DNA from: Zygnema cylindricum
Taxonomy: Eukaryota > Streptophyta > Zygnematophyceae > Zygnematales > Zygnemataceae
Reading direction: 5' to 3'
Assembly: GCA_037447655.1 (NCBI GenBank)
Contig: JBBHKE010003238.1
Span: forward strand, 1 to 62,000
DNA length: 62,000 nt
Below the pieces are notes generated by a model. It saw only the letters and a program-made list of their open reading frames with translations. It searched no databases and was not told where the DNA came from. Position numbers and translations under genes: made by a program. Shown here piece by piece: positions 11,577 to 21,911 of this stretch. Position 1 is the first letter of the stretch. Each line of letters starts with the position of its first letter.

Positions 11577-13368
11577 TTCCCCCTCTTATTAGGTTAAGCG
11601 GTACAACGCCGATGCTTTTCATCCCCTCCCAAATATCGCGTTGTAGAACCATACCAAAATCGAACACCAATCCACTCATACTCCAAATGATCACGCTTGA
11701 AACGAAACCGTACATTTTTTGTCGTATAATTTTTCCATTGCTCCTTCGTGTAACTCCAAACCTCACTTAAAGACGTCTTCCTCACAAGTTCTTCCTTCCT
11801 CACGAAATCATCTACCATGTGCAGATTTTCTTACTGTCGTCGTCCATTCTCAACCTTACCCCCAACTTAACCGACAAGATCTCAATTTGTCACTTGCCGA
11901 TACACCCTAAATTTAGAACATTTGATTGTTACGGTTGGAATCAATTTCTACTCCTACAAAATGTACAGATCCTCCTCCTCGTCTTGCTCCGCGGCCAAAT
12001 CCGCGACCTCGACCGCCTTTTCCCCCTCGGTTTGAAATTCCTCCTTCATAATCAAAACATTGTTCACTAACATGTCACCAGCGATGACATGTGTAACATT
12101 ATTTATGAAGATTCGGACATTCAGCCGCAAAATGGCCGAATTTTGACATTTAAAGTATGTAACATTCGAATCGAAAAAATTCTCCGTTTCTCTGAAACTT
12201 TGAGCACCTCATCTGCCCCCTCATCCTCCACCGCCAAAAACCTTTTGGCGGTCTACCACTTCCTCTTTTATTAAGGGAATTTAGAGTTGCATTTTCATCT
12301 CTAACTACATTTATAGTGGCGGATCCACTACTTCCACTTGACAAATTGTCTCCTCTACTCGTTCTTTCCCACCTCTTATCCACTATCTTGAGATAACTAA
12401 CAGCATATTTGTATGATGGCCTCCTCTTCAACTAAACGATCTCGTTTGGTGTGCGGAGGTAATCAAGAAGCCCCTTTAAAAACATGTGTAATACGTGATT
12501 TTCAATGAGCATTCGACCGAGACTAGTTAGATGTTCCACCATAATATGAAACTGTATGACGACATCATCAATCAACACTTTCACTCTAAACTTAAATTGT
12601 ATAAACTCTTAAAATACAAATTGCCCCTTATTTTCCACTCCTTTATCAAACTGATTTTCAATTCCCACCCAACATTCATGAGCGGTACCGTACTCTTAGA
12701 AGTGATCCAAAAGTGAAGAATGACAGCTTTGCATTAATCCATTAGTTGAGTAGATGTTTGATCTCTTCCACAATTTTTTCCCTTGAAGATCTTTCAGTTC
12801 CTTGTCATCTCCGTTCATAATTTTCCACAAATTTTTGAGCATAAGCTCTCTTTTAATGTACTTTTTCCACACCACGTAATTCGAACCATTCAATAACACC
12901 GTTTACAGCCATGCCGAATGTCTCCTTCTCATTGCTGACATCTACGTCCTCCTAAATTTATGCCTTCCATTTGCGCTATTTTTCTTTGCTCTATTTTTCA
13001 TCATTTTCTTTCGAATCCGAATATCTCTCATCACTATCATCCGGATGTGGATCCGAGAGTACTTGTAAATTGTCTGTTTGCTGAACAGTTGCAAGTCATT
13101 AATCGAATGTGCGAACAAGAACATCAAATAAAGTTTGGAGTTCATCATTGAACAATGACACTCTCATGTTTTTTTCCTCCTCTTTTCCTTCCTCAAACTA
13201 TCCTACACTAAAACCTTTCCAATTCTCTCCCGCAATTACACATTGCTCCGGAGTGGGAGAAAATATTGGTGCAGATGAAATTTTATTTTTCCTACCCGTG
13301 GCTGCGTTACTAACCACCGTGAAACAACTATGCATCTAACTGAGAGTGAATCATATCTTTAATACCAA
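11577..13368 (-). pseudogene. Decayed gag of gag-only element 1
   Basis: The minus strand near 12899-12800 reads LLNGSNYVVWKKYIKREL, followed by LKNLWKIMNGD. This is the N-terminal signature of copia-type Gag (compare LNGSNYxxWKxxMxxxL). Near 12150-12100 a broken zinc knuckle remains (KFGHFAAECPN, with the first Cys pair disrupted by a stop). It is followed by a Gly/Arg-rich stretch (RGGKGGRGRGFGRG). Stops and frameshifts are frequent. No pol domain lies between gag and the 3' LTR. Confidence 0.65.
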
Positions 13369-14033
13369 TAAATAAAAACAAGATTGCTGGACTCAAAATA
13401 ATCTGAACAGAACTATTATAGATAGCGGAAGTCTTCTAATAAAAAAACAATAAGTAAACAGCATAGAGAATAATTCGTCAATATATATATATCTTTATTT
13501 GGTCGAAGCCATTTCTTTTACAAAAAACTCTCTCTCACTCACATCTCCTCACTCACACTTACTCACTTACTCACTTCAAATTAATATAAACGCACGGTGA
13601 AAATCCTTAAATATGGATACTATGGAAATTTAATCTCCACAACATCACTACTTTCTCCTCACGTTAGTGAATTTCACTACCTTCACAAAAACTAAATTAC
13701 ACGCCATGGAACCTTCAGCGCCAAAACAAAAATGACGCCAAACTGCCAAATCAGAAGTGACGCCAAACTTTAACGTGAGCTAGAAAGAGTTTTGTAACAT
13801 GGTTCTGCACACTAAATGAACAAACGTACGAAATAAAAAAACCTTAAGCAATTGTATCTGTACGTAACTCAATCGAAACATAAACGGAAAAATAATTTAC
13901 AGACGCGAATTTACTAGCCACTCACGCAAACAAAACAATAAACAAGCCGACCACAAACTCAAGTGTACCAAACGCGTACTGAACAAAAAACGTGAATTCA
14001 ACGGATATGCCGATTCACCCAATATTACTAACA
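13369..14033 (-). repeat. 5' LTR of gag-only element 1
   Basis: The diverged partner of the LTR at 10873-11576; it starts TGTTAGTAATATTGGGTGAA on the minus strand. The expected terminal CA reads TA. It is followed on the minus strand by TTGGTATTAAAG, a degenerate tRNA-iMet 3'-end primer-binding site. Confidence 0.8.
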
Positions 14034-14613
14034 TCTCTCTTCATGTTTATTAGCCAAAGTTAGAATCCTATTTTAAATTAAGTTTACATAATTCATAGCT
14101 TCAGCCCAAAACCGCATGCATATTCTCTTATCTATTAGCATAATCTTTGACATATCACCAAGTGTCCTATTTAGTCTTTTGGCTACTCCATTATGCTTTG
14201 GATTATGGGGAACAATTTTTTGATGCTGAATCTCTTCGTTTATAAAAAGTTCTTTGAACTCATTTGAGGTGTACTCCCCCCCATTGTCACTCTTCATTCC
14301 TTTTAGGAAGGCCTCTTCATGTTTCTCACTCCAAACTTTATATTCCTTGAAGTAACGTAACACTTCTAACTTGTGATTACTAAAGTACACCTTAGTATAT
14401 CTAGACTAGTCAATGTTTATGGTCAACATATACCTTTTTTATCCGTGTGAGAGATATCTCGTCGCTCCCCACACATCTGTGTATACAAGCTCTAGGAGCT
14501 TCTCTCTTGTATAAGTGGAAACCTTTGGGAAGGGAAGTCTATGGATCTTCCCTTGTGCATAACCACTACAATCATCTAACATTTCAGAATCATCAAAATT
14601 TATCCCATCTATG
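14034..14613 (-). pseudogene. Copia element 3, integrase fragment (left part)
   Basis: At 14073-14390 the minus strand carries MKSDNGGEYTSNEF (second catalytic Asp) and HNGVAKRLNRTL, then FWAEAMNYVNLI. At 14450-14600 the integrase N-side remains (LDDCSGYAQGKIHRLPFPKVSTYTREKLLELVYTDVWG, split by stops). Element 3 was split by the LTR element at 14614-18222; its other half is at 18223-19015. The integrase end is cut at 14034 by gag-only element 1. Confidence 0.8.
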
Positions 14614-15971
14614 TGTTGTTCTTTGGTCTAAAATAGACCGCAGAAGCGACCCAAACTATCATGCAAAAAGCTAAGCCAAAAATAGGTCGACGAACAATCA
14701 TATGAAATGCATCCTCCATATGCGTACACAGACGCAACAAACAACATTTAGGGTTTCATGGAATAATCAACATAAATAAACCCTATGACAACATCTAAGG
14801 TTTGATGGAATAATCGACATAAACAAACCCTAGGACAAATGCATAAACAATGCATATCAAACATATATAAAAACATAAATAAATAATAACACACAGATGC
14901 ATCACACATAAACAAGAGTATAATCAAAGTATAATCATTATATCATTCAAAGTGCATGACCTAATCGGCAACCCTAAAAGTCTACATCTTCGGTCCCCAC
15001 TTTACTAACCAGCATTGATTATTCTAATGAAGCTCAAACCTATATATATACACTTGTGAGCTGTTAACAAATCACTAAGTGTCAAAATAACCAACGTAAA
15101 TTACATAACTGTCATTAAATAAAACTAATCGTAAGCGTACACCTGAAAGTCAAGCAATCGTAAGCGTACACTTGTCTGCAAATACGACACATAAATTAAA
15201 GTGTCGATATCCTCATTAATCACGTAAAATATAACTATTTTAATCAACACTAAATCATTAATTCAAATAAGACAAAACATTGATGCTTCAAATATTTACA
15301 CCGACGCATCCAAAAATCCACGTCATAAGTGACAACTTGCTTAGTCACTTGTCGATAAGTCCACGTAGTGAACCGACATCGCATATGTACGGTCCACTAG
15401 ATAATGTGTCATAAAAACAATGTGGTCCCTTAAAAATCGGCGGACGCCATCCGCCTTCCACGTGTACCACGAACCACTTGTCAAACAATCCGTACCATAC
15501 AAATCTTGTCCGTACCGAAATCACGTACTTCGTCATAAATGTCGCGTGTCAAATACGACGCTCCGTACCGGCGGCGTCACATTTAATAAATGCGGTCTGT
15601 CGCATTATGTTTTATATGGCCGGCGTACTTTTCAAATCCTTCGAATATTTCAAATCGAATCGCGAAGCGATCCGCCGTCCATTTCCATTTCGTATTCCGT
15701 ATTTTTCGTATGCTTCTTCGCGTCACTTAATTTGTACTTTTTCGTCACCTTAAATTCATATTTCATATCGGATCGCTTCGCGATCCGCCGTACATTTTCA
15801 AATGTTTGTTCGCGCCACTCACACGTAACTCTAATTTTGCTCGTACACTTACTCCCCCAATCCACAAATCCTTTCGAACCTCCACAGTATATAACGTAAA
15901 TATATACGCACGAAACGTCGTGTGCGCATCAAATTTCACATACGCACGAAACTAAATCTTCAAAAACAACA
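14614..15971 (-). repeat. 3' LTR of the LARD-like element
   Basis: On the minus strand it starts TGTTGTTTTTGAAG and ends AGAACAACA. It contains two arms of the GGATCGCTTCGCGATCC hairpin (about 15655-15680 and 15770-15790). The open frames here (15345-15536, 15420-15899) recur in the other LTR and match nothing known, so I do not treat them as genes. Confidence 0.92.
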
Positions 15972-16864
15972 CTCCCCCGAAAATTTAGTTTTGTGCATCC
16001 ATTATGCCACGTCATCAGCTGTCACACTGTCACCTCCATCTGAATCCGCCAAATGCCTCCGACAGAATTTTCCACTTGTTCCACCATCGCTTCCGCTGCC
16101 TTCATATGCCTTCCAAGTTTCATAATACATAATATATATTTTCATTTTCCGATTACAACAAAATTTTCTCTTTTCTCAACAATATCTAAATCTGAAAATT
16201 TCCCATAAAAGTACATAAAAACTATTTTCCGAAAATCAATTCTACCAAAAAATAAACAAAATTCCAACAAAATTATCACATTTTCCTCTAACTACCATAA
16301 CAATTTCCAAAAATGAAACTTTCCAAATTTTCTAAATTTCGCAACCCGCGTAGTTAATCCCACAAAATAAAACATTAAAAATAAAAATAAATAAAATCTA
16401 CATTCTCTATCCCAATTTTAAGCTCCAATAATGTTACATTTCGCAAAAATTTCCAACAACTCAAAATCTACATTACAAATCCAATTTTCAACAATCATCG
16501 ATCCACAAAATTTGGATCTCTCCACCACATGTCACAACTCCACCTTCCGGATCTCTCTCCCCCAAACGTCGAATCTCCACCTTCCACATCTCTCCATCAA
16601 ACGAATATGTATTTTCCAAAAATAAAATATCATTTCTCATAATTAATCATTTTCATTAAGGGTAGACATTTCGGCACTGTCACTAAGTTAACCCTTGGGG
16701 CGATGCAAGATTAAACTCGGCACATACCAACACTATGATAAGGCCGATCTCATGGGTACACAGACACCATTACTGCAATACAACCAGCAAGGACAATATT
16801 AACCCGCTACAATGCGTGTGACAAAAACCTACATCGACTTAACCTAACATATGATAGATGGGGT
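15972..16864. other. Internal region of the LARD-like element, non-coding
   Basis: AT-rich sequence with many TTTTCC/CAAAATT words and no frame resembling gag or pol. It begins (plus orientation) with CTCCCCCGAAAATTT, the complement of the polypurine tract. Confidence 0.75.
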
Positions 16865-16878
16865 GTGGGCCCATAACC
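16865..16878 (-). other. Primer-binding site, half-tRNA(iMet) type
   Basis: The minus strand reads GGTTATGGGCCCAC directly after the LTR terminal CA. It matches all 14 bases of the complement of the initiator tRNA-Met anticodon stem-loop. Confidence 0.8.
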
Positions 16879-18222
16879 TGTTGTTCTTTGGTCTAAAATA
16901 GACCGCAGAAGCGACCCAAACTATCATGCAAAAAGCTAAGCCAAAAATAGGTCGACGAACAATCATTTGAAATGCATCCTCCATTTAACATACAACAATT
17001 AGGGTTTCATGGAATAATCAACATAAATAAACCCTATGACAACATCTAAGGTTTGATGGAATAATCGACATAAACAAACTCTAGGACAAATGCATAAACA
17101 ATGCATATCAAACATATATAAAAACATAGATAAATAATAACACACAGATGCATCACACATAAACAAGAGTATAATCAAAGTATAATCATTATATCATTCA
17201 AAGTGCATGACCTAATCGGCAACCCTAAAAGTCTACATCTTCGGTCCCCACTTTACTAACCAGCATTGATTATTCTAATGAAGCTCAAACCTATATATAT
17301 ACACTTGTGAGCTGTTAACAAATCACTAAGTGTCAAAATAACCAACGTAAATTACATAACTGTCATTAAATAAAACTAATCGTAAGCGTACACCTGAAAG
17401 TCAAGCAATCGTAAGCGTACACTTGTCTGCAAATACGACACATAAATTAAAGTGTCGATATCCTCATTAATCACGTAAAATATAACTATTTTAATCAACA
17501 CTAAATCATTAATTCAAATAAGACAAAACATTGATGCTTCAAATATTTACACCGACGCATCCAAAAATCCACGTCATAAGTGACAACTTGCTTAGTCACT
17601 TGTCGATAAGTCCACGTAGTGAACCGACATCGCATATGTACGGTCCACTAGATAATGTGTCATAAAAACAATGTGGTCCCTTAAAAATCGGCGGACGCCA
17701 TCCGCCTTCCACGTGTACCACGAACCACTTGTCAAACAATCCGTACCATACAAATCTTGTCCGTACCGAAATCACATACTTCGTCATAAATGTCGCGTGT
17801 CAAATACGACGCTCCGTACCGGCGGCGTCACATTTAATAAATGCGGTCTGTCGCATTATGTTTCATATGGCCGGCGTACTTTTCAAATCCTTCGAATATT
17901 TCAAATCGAATCGCGAAGCGATCCGCCGTCCATTTCCATTTCGTATTCCGTATTTTTCGTATGCTTCTTCGCGTCACTTAATTTGTACTTTTTCGTCACC
18001 TTAAATTCATATTTCATATCGGATCGCTTCGCGATCCGCCGTACATTTTCAAATGTTTGTTCGCGCCACTCACACGTAACTCTAATTTTGCTCGTACACT
18101 TACTCCCCCAATCCACAAATCCTTTCGAACCTCCACAGTATATAACGTAAATATATACGCACGAAACGTCGCGTGCGCATCAAATTTCACATACGCACGA
18201 AACTAAATCTTCAAAAACAACA
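16879..18222 (-). repeat. 5' LTR of the LARD-like element
   Basis: A direct copy of 14614-15971 with only scattered substitutions (for example within 17690-17880) and the indel near 16990. Its minus-strand end AGAACAACA is followed at once by the primer-binding site. Confidence 0.92.
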
Positions 18223-19015
18223 CTATGTTCCCTTGGTCTTCATTTCTTTTAGTCAATCTAGATACACATGTCTAAGTCTCTTATACCACAATATATTATC
18301 ACTTACACAAGAGTAGAGAGCACCCTTCTTTTCATTGCAAAGTAGAATTCTGAAAATTCCTTTGCTACCCCATTAAGCTATGAAATATACCTCACCATCA
18401 AAACTAACTGTGAACCTTTGTGAACCTTTGTTTCTTAGTTCCTCTGACAAAATCTTTCTCATCTAGGATAGCTGTAGATATCAGATTTTTGTTAAGTTGT
18501 GATATATATAGCACATGTGAAAGAGTGGCAATGGAGACTTTCCCTTCGACTTTGACCTTTAAAATCCATTGAACCTACAAGGTTTGAAGTCACAACTCTA
18601 CCATCCCCATATTCAATCTAAACGGTAGGGATTTTCTTCAATTTTGTAAACCACTCTTTGTCTTTACACACATGCATAAATTCTCCCGAATTGATGATCC
18701 ACCCTTTTTGGGGGTTCCCTCTTACCTCCAAGTGCACATTTTTGCTTTCTGGGTATTTCCACTTTATTATCTTTTTTTTTTCTACGGAGAAGTTCCTCTA
18801 TTTTTATTTTGTTGTTGTTTACCTGCCCGTATTTGATACTTTATTCCTCTAATCTAGTGCACTCAGCCCTATAATGTTCTCGTGTCTTGTAAAATTGATG
18901 AACACGTGCCTTTCGAGCTCTCATTTCATGTTAATTGGGTCGGCCTCTCCCTTTTCCTTTATAAAAAAAGCTTGAACCATCTTTTATGGCTACCCCAGGT
19001 GGTGGGCCCTTAACC
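18223..19015 (-). pseudogene. Copia element 3, gag start to pre-integrase (right part)
   Basis: Minus-strand remains. A gag start (MKPTKFQVKGPP) overlaps the primer-binding site at 19002-19015. It is joined after an internal deletion to a damaged zinc knuckle (VHQFYKTREHYRAEC, first Cys lost). A protease relic (DHQFGRIYACV region, 18650-18720) and further pol sequence follow down to 18228, with many stops. With 14034-14613 it reconstitutes the order of one element split by the LARD-like insertion. Confidence 0.75.
19002..19015 (-). other. Primer-binding site, half-tRNA(iMet) type, one mismatch
   Basis: The minus strand reads GGTTAAGGGCCCAC. It differs at one base from the initiator tRNA-Met anticodon stem-loop complement and directly abuts the LTR end TTTCA. 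Confidence 0.65.
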
Positions 19016-19960
19016 TGAAATTTTGTGGGCTTCATTGCCCAACACAAAGCACAGTTAAAAAATAGCCTCTCTGATAGCATCAACCCACTTTGGTTTCCCC
19101 AACAATATCAGCCGATATGGCAGGCAATGACTCTAACCGACTTCAACCTAATAAAGGCATGACTCCCTTGAGTTTGTTGCAAAAATAATCGATGAATTTC
19201 CTCCCCTGAGTAGTTAGTTATTAATGGTCAAAGGTGATCTATATATACAAAAGATTGCACAGAGACAGGTGGCTAAAAAATGCCAAAGTCTTAGTCTCCC
19301 TACCCTTACCTATTTACCATTAAAACCTTAAACCAATCACAAGATTGTAAACCAATCACTAGACTATATAGTTGACAAAGGTACATCAGTCGATGTACGA
19401 TTGTACAATCAGTGTACGGTGGGACCTTTCCACTGACATCTGTTGGATTGGACGCCATGGTTCCTCCTCTCGTTTTCTCCGCTATCTATTTATATAATAA
19501 TACGTGGCGCTCCGTGATGCTACCTTCGAAAGCCGCCAAAAGGTTCATCCTGGGTTGGCGGCTACAACGATGGCCATCTGATGAGAAATATTTACACGGT
19601 TGAGATTCGTGTTTGTGCATGACACTTTGCGTCTATGTGTGAGGTCGTAATGTGAACGCGTGCCATCGGTTCAAATACGGCTATTTGTTTGTTTGCGCCG
19701 TTTAAATGAATTAGACGCTTAGTTACGGGTTATAGATATATCACACGTTCTATCCGTAACGACTCTACAATAACTTGGTGGATAGGGCCACACACTACTG
19801 TGGAAAATGTAGGACCTAAGAACAAATCTGGGTCGGTCCAACAGTTTTGGTAAATTCAGTCATGTTTTCTGTTTGTTTGAGCCTATCTGACAAGTAGCCA
19901 TCGCCTTCTCTCTCTATATATATCTCTTAGAGTCATGAGGGGTTTACGACATAAAACAAA
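19016..19960 (-). repeat. 5' LTR of copia element 3, diverged
   Basis: It starts (plus side) TGAAATTTTGTGGGCTTCATTG and shares with the other copia LTRs the TAGCCTCT block, the ACTCCCTTGAGT block near 19150, the inverted GTAC cores at 19380-19420 and a GTAGCCATCGCC block near 19895. The outer end is not sharply defined; I place it near 19960. Confidence 0.6.
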
Positions 19961-20908
19961 GAGAGACAAGATATAAGTTACCTTTTGAACATCCTCCAAT
20001 CTCAATGTGTAAGTGTCAAGAATTTGTTTATCTAATATTGCTCAAAAAAATCTAAAAGGACCTTCGAGTTTCTAGAAGATACCATGGCCGATTTTTTATC
20101 TTTATAGAAGTCAATGTTGTGGATGGTGCCCCAAGCAAATGTCCACCTTCATTGCCCTCCTTTAAATCAAATAACCACAGCTGGAACATTTTTTCAACTA
20201 CGTCGATACAAGCCGACTGTGTATAATATCCGTCACTTTGTTACTATGCATTATCACATATCCTCTTGCGTTCATTATTTCAATTGTTGAATCTCATCTC
20301 GTTAGAACATTTTTTACCTCTTAGTTGAAATTGGAAGACATTCGTACGATTAGTGGAAATGTCTTAATATATAAAGTGAATTTTGCAGCCAAGTTTCTAT
20401 TGCAAGTTCGTTTCAATATGAGATCTTTGTGGGGAGACTCACCAACCTCAAACTCTTTCCGTTGTTTCTGCCCGAATAACATGGTCACTCAAACCTAAAA
20501 CGTGTTTTAGCACAGGTGAAATTCTCATCACATGAAAAAAGGCGTCGGTTGAGCAAACATGATTGGATTGACCAATACCAACAATTTGTTGTCGTCTATC
20601 ACCAAGTACTAAATTAATAGTAAATTTCAAAATTAAAAAGGTCCTTTCATTGCACGAATCATTTCCTAATCAGGATACTTTACTTTTCATCTACCACAAC
20701 GGCATCCACAAACTCCGTCGAGATTACAACCATGGTCGCCTACGCCTCGAACTTTGTAATAACCAACGCCATTTAAATTCATTTGTCTAAGCGAACGACA
20801 AGTCCCCTTGATGATTGCAGGTGTGGGAAGTGACATTATAAAAATTTGCATAGACTTCTAAGGAACTATTCGTCTTTTTCTCCTTATTGCAAACTCTCAA
20901 AACACATC
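19961..20908. other. Non-coding DNA, nothing recognised
   Basis: Short ORFs only (for example 20448-20630 on the minus strand), with no motif and no repeat I could match inside the window. Confidence 0.45.
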
Positions 20909-20913
20909 TTCTA

Positions 20914-21911
20914 TGTTGAAATCACTAGATTTAGGGCGTATTTTCTAGGTTTGAATAGATTACGTAAAAAGTTAAGGCAATTTGCCTCTACCTTCTCTCT
21001 TTAGCCCCATTATTGTTGTAGTCACTGAAGGTGAGAGAGAGTGGTGGAGCCATAACTCCCTTAGCTACACAGGTAGGACTGTATAGTAACATAAGTCACT
21101 CTTAACAAAAAGGTTGAGTCCGGCAAGACTCGAACCTTCGACCGACAAAGCAAGGCGTAGACATCAACTCTAACCGCTCTGTCGTAGAAGTTTGTTAGAG
21201 TATATAAGGTTTGATTGTTATTTAAACATTGCTAAGGAACCTTAATTCGATTAATGAAATTAGAGATAACAAGCATAGAGACTAGCAGTAATATAGTGCG
21301 AACAAAAACCCGCATGAAACAAATGTACCAGACATTTGTATAAAACGGCAAATATTAAAAGTCAGTTTAGATCCGATGGCACGCATCATCGTCGAGATCC
21401 CAGAATGGCCGCTTTGGCAGATTTTCGGGCGTAACATGATCTTGCTCCTTGTGGTACGATAGAATTGGAAAGCGGGAAGCGTGGAGGGCATGAGAATAAG
21501 TATGGAGGAGATAGATGTCCACTCCATGGCCTTGTCGTACACACGTCGTATAGAAAGGACATCGGCCATAGTACCTTTTTGTACGGTACAGTTCTCTTAT
21601 TGATTCGTACACCAGCAGATAGGGGTTGTGAGAGGGGTTTAGGACTTAGAGGATGGAGGAGGTAGCCGCCTCTCTCCCAATGAGCTTGTATAAATATTGG
21701 CATCTTTGCCACTTGATAATTAATCGCCTCGTTGGGCGTTTTTAGTGATTCTTTTTGCTGTGGGCTCAAGGGAGTCCAGACTGCACAGGGGTGTGATCAT
21801 ATTTTCTATTTGCTTGCTTGGGTAGCAGTGGTCCTAGTTGAAGAAGGGTTAGTTAAAAACTATTTTGAGGCTTCGTGAATTTTGTAGTCCAATAGGGGAC
21901 ACAGAATTGCC
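20914..21911 (+). repeat. Solo copia LTR
   Basis: A plus-oriented LTR starting TGTTGAAATCACTAGATTTA. It aligns with the reverse complement of 47218-48207 over its whole length and ends GAATTGCC, where relatives have GAATTACA. A 5-bp duplication TTCTA flanks it (20909-20913 and 21912-21916). No internal region is attached, so it looks like the product of LTR-LTR recombination. It contains GTACCTTTTTGTACGG (21571-21586) and an antisense tRNA-like module. Confidence 0.78.
21110..21190 (-). other. tRNA-like module (A/B-box-like) inside a copia LTR
   Basis: On the minus strand, AGAGCGGTTAGAGTTG resembles an A box and, about 45 nt downstream, GGTTCGAGTCT matches the B-box consensus GGTTCGANTCC at 10 of 11 positions. 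It lies antisense to the LTR. The acceptor ends do not pair well, so it is not a functional tRNA gene. The paralogous LTR at 47.9 kb carries the same module with a perfect B box. Confidence 0.6.

Larger units (their letters stand above)
10873..14033 (-). mobile_element. Gag-only LTR element 1 (TR-GAG-like)
   Basis: Two direct LTR copies (10873-11576 and 13369-14033) flank about 1.8 kb that holds only gag relics. Orientation is minus: a purine tract (AAGAGGGGGAA on the minus strand) precedes the left LTR, and a TGGTATTAAAG primer-binding site (compare TGGTATCAGAGC of tRNA-iMet) follows the right LTR. No protease, integrase or RT is visible. Flanking five-mers are TTTCT and TCTCT, a weak target duplication next to the CT microsatellite. 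The LTRs differ by many substitutions and indels, so this is an older insertion. Confidence 0.75.
14614..18222 (-). mobile_element. Complete non-coding LTR element (LARD-like)
   Basis: Two near-identical LTRs of about 1.35 kb (14614-15971 and 16879-18222) flank a 907-bp internal region without coding capacity. The element is bounded by a perfect 5-bp target duplication, CTATG at 14609-14613 and 18223-18227. On the minus strand a purine tract (AAATTTTCGGGGGAG) precedes the 3' LTR, and a half-tRNA primer-binding site follows the 5' LTR. It sits inside the integrase/pre-integrase part of a decayed copia. The LTRs differ by a few substitutions and one indel of about 14 bp (near 14720 versus 16990), so insertion was recent. 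It has no gag or pol and must depend on other elements. Confidence 0.9.

Noticed and set aside
15420-15899. 159-aa ORF repeated at 17671-18150
   Set aside because: Its repetition is explained by the two LTRs of one element. The codons show no constraint pattern I can see, and no domain matches.
21386-21769. 127-aa minus-strand ORF
   Set aside because: It lies antisense within the solo LTR and is broken in the homologous LTR at 47.5 kb.
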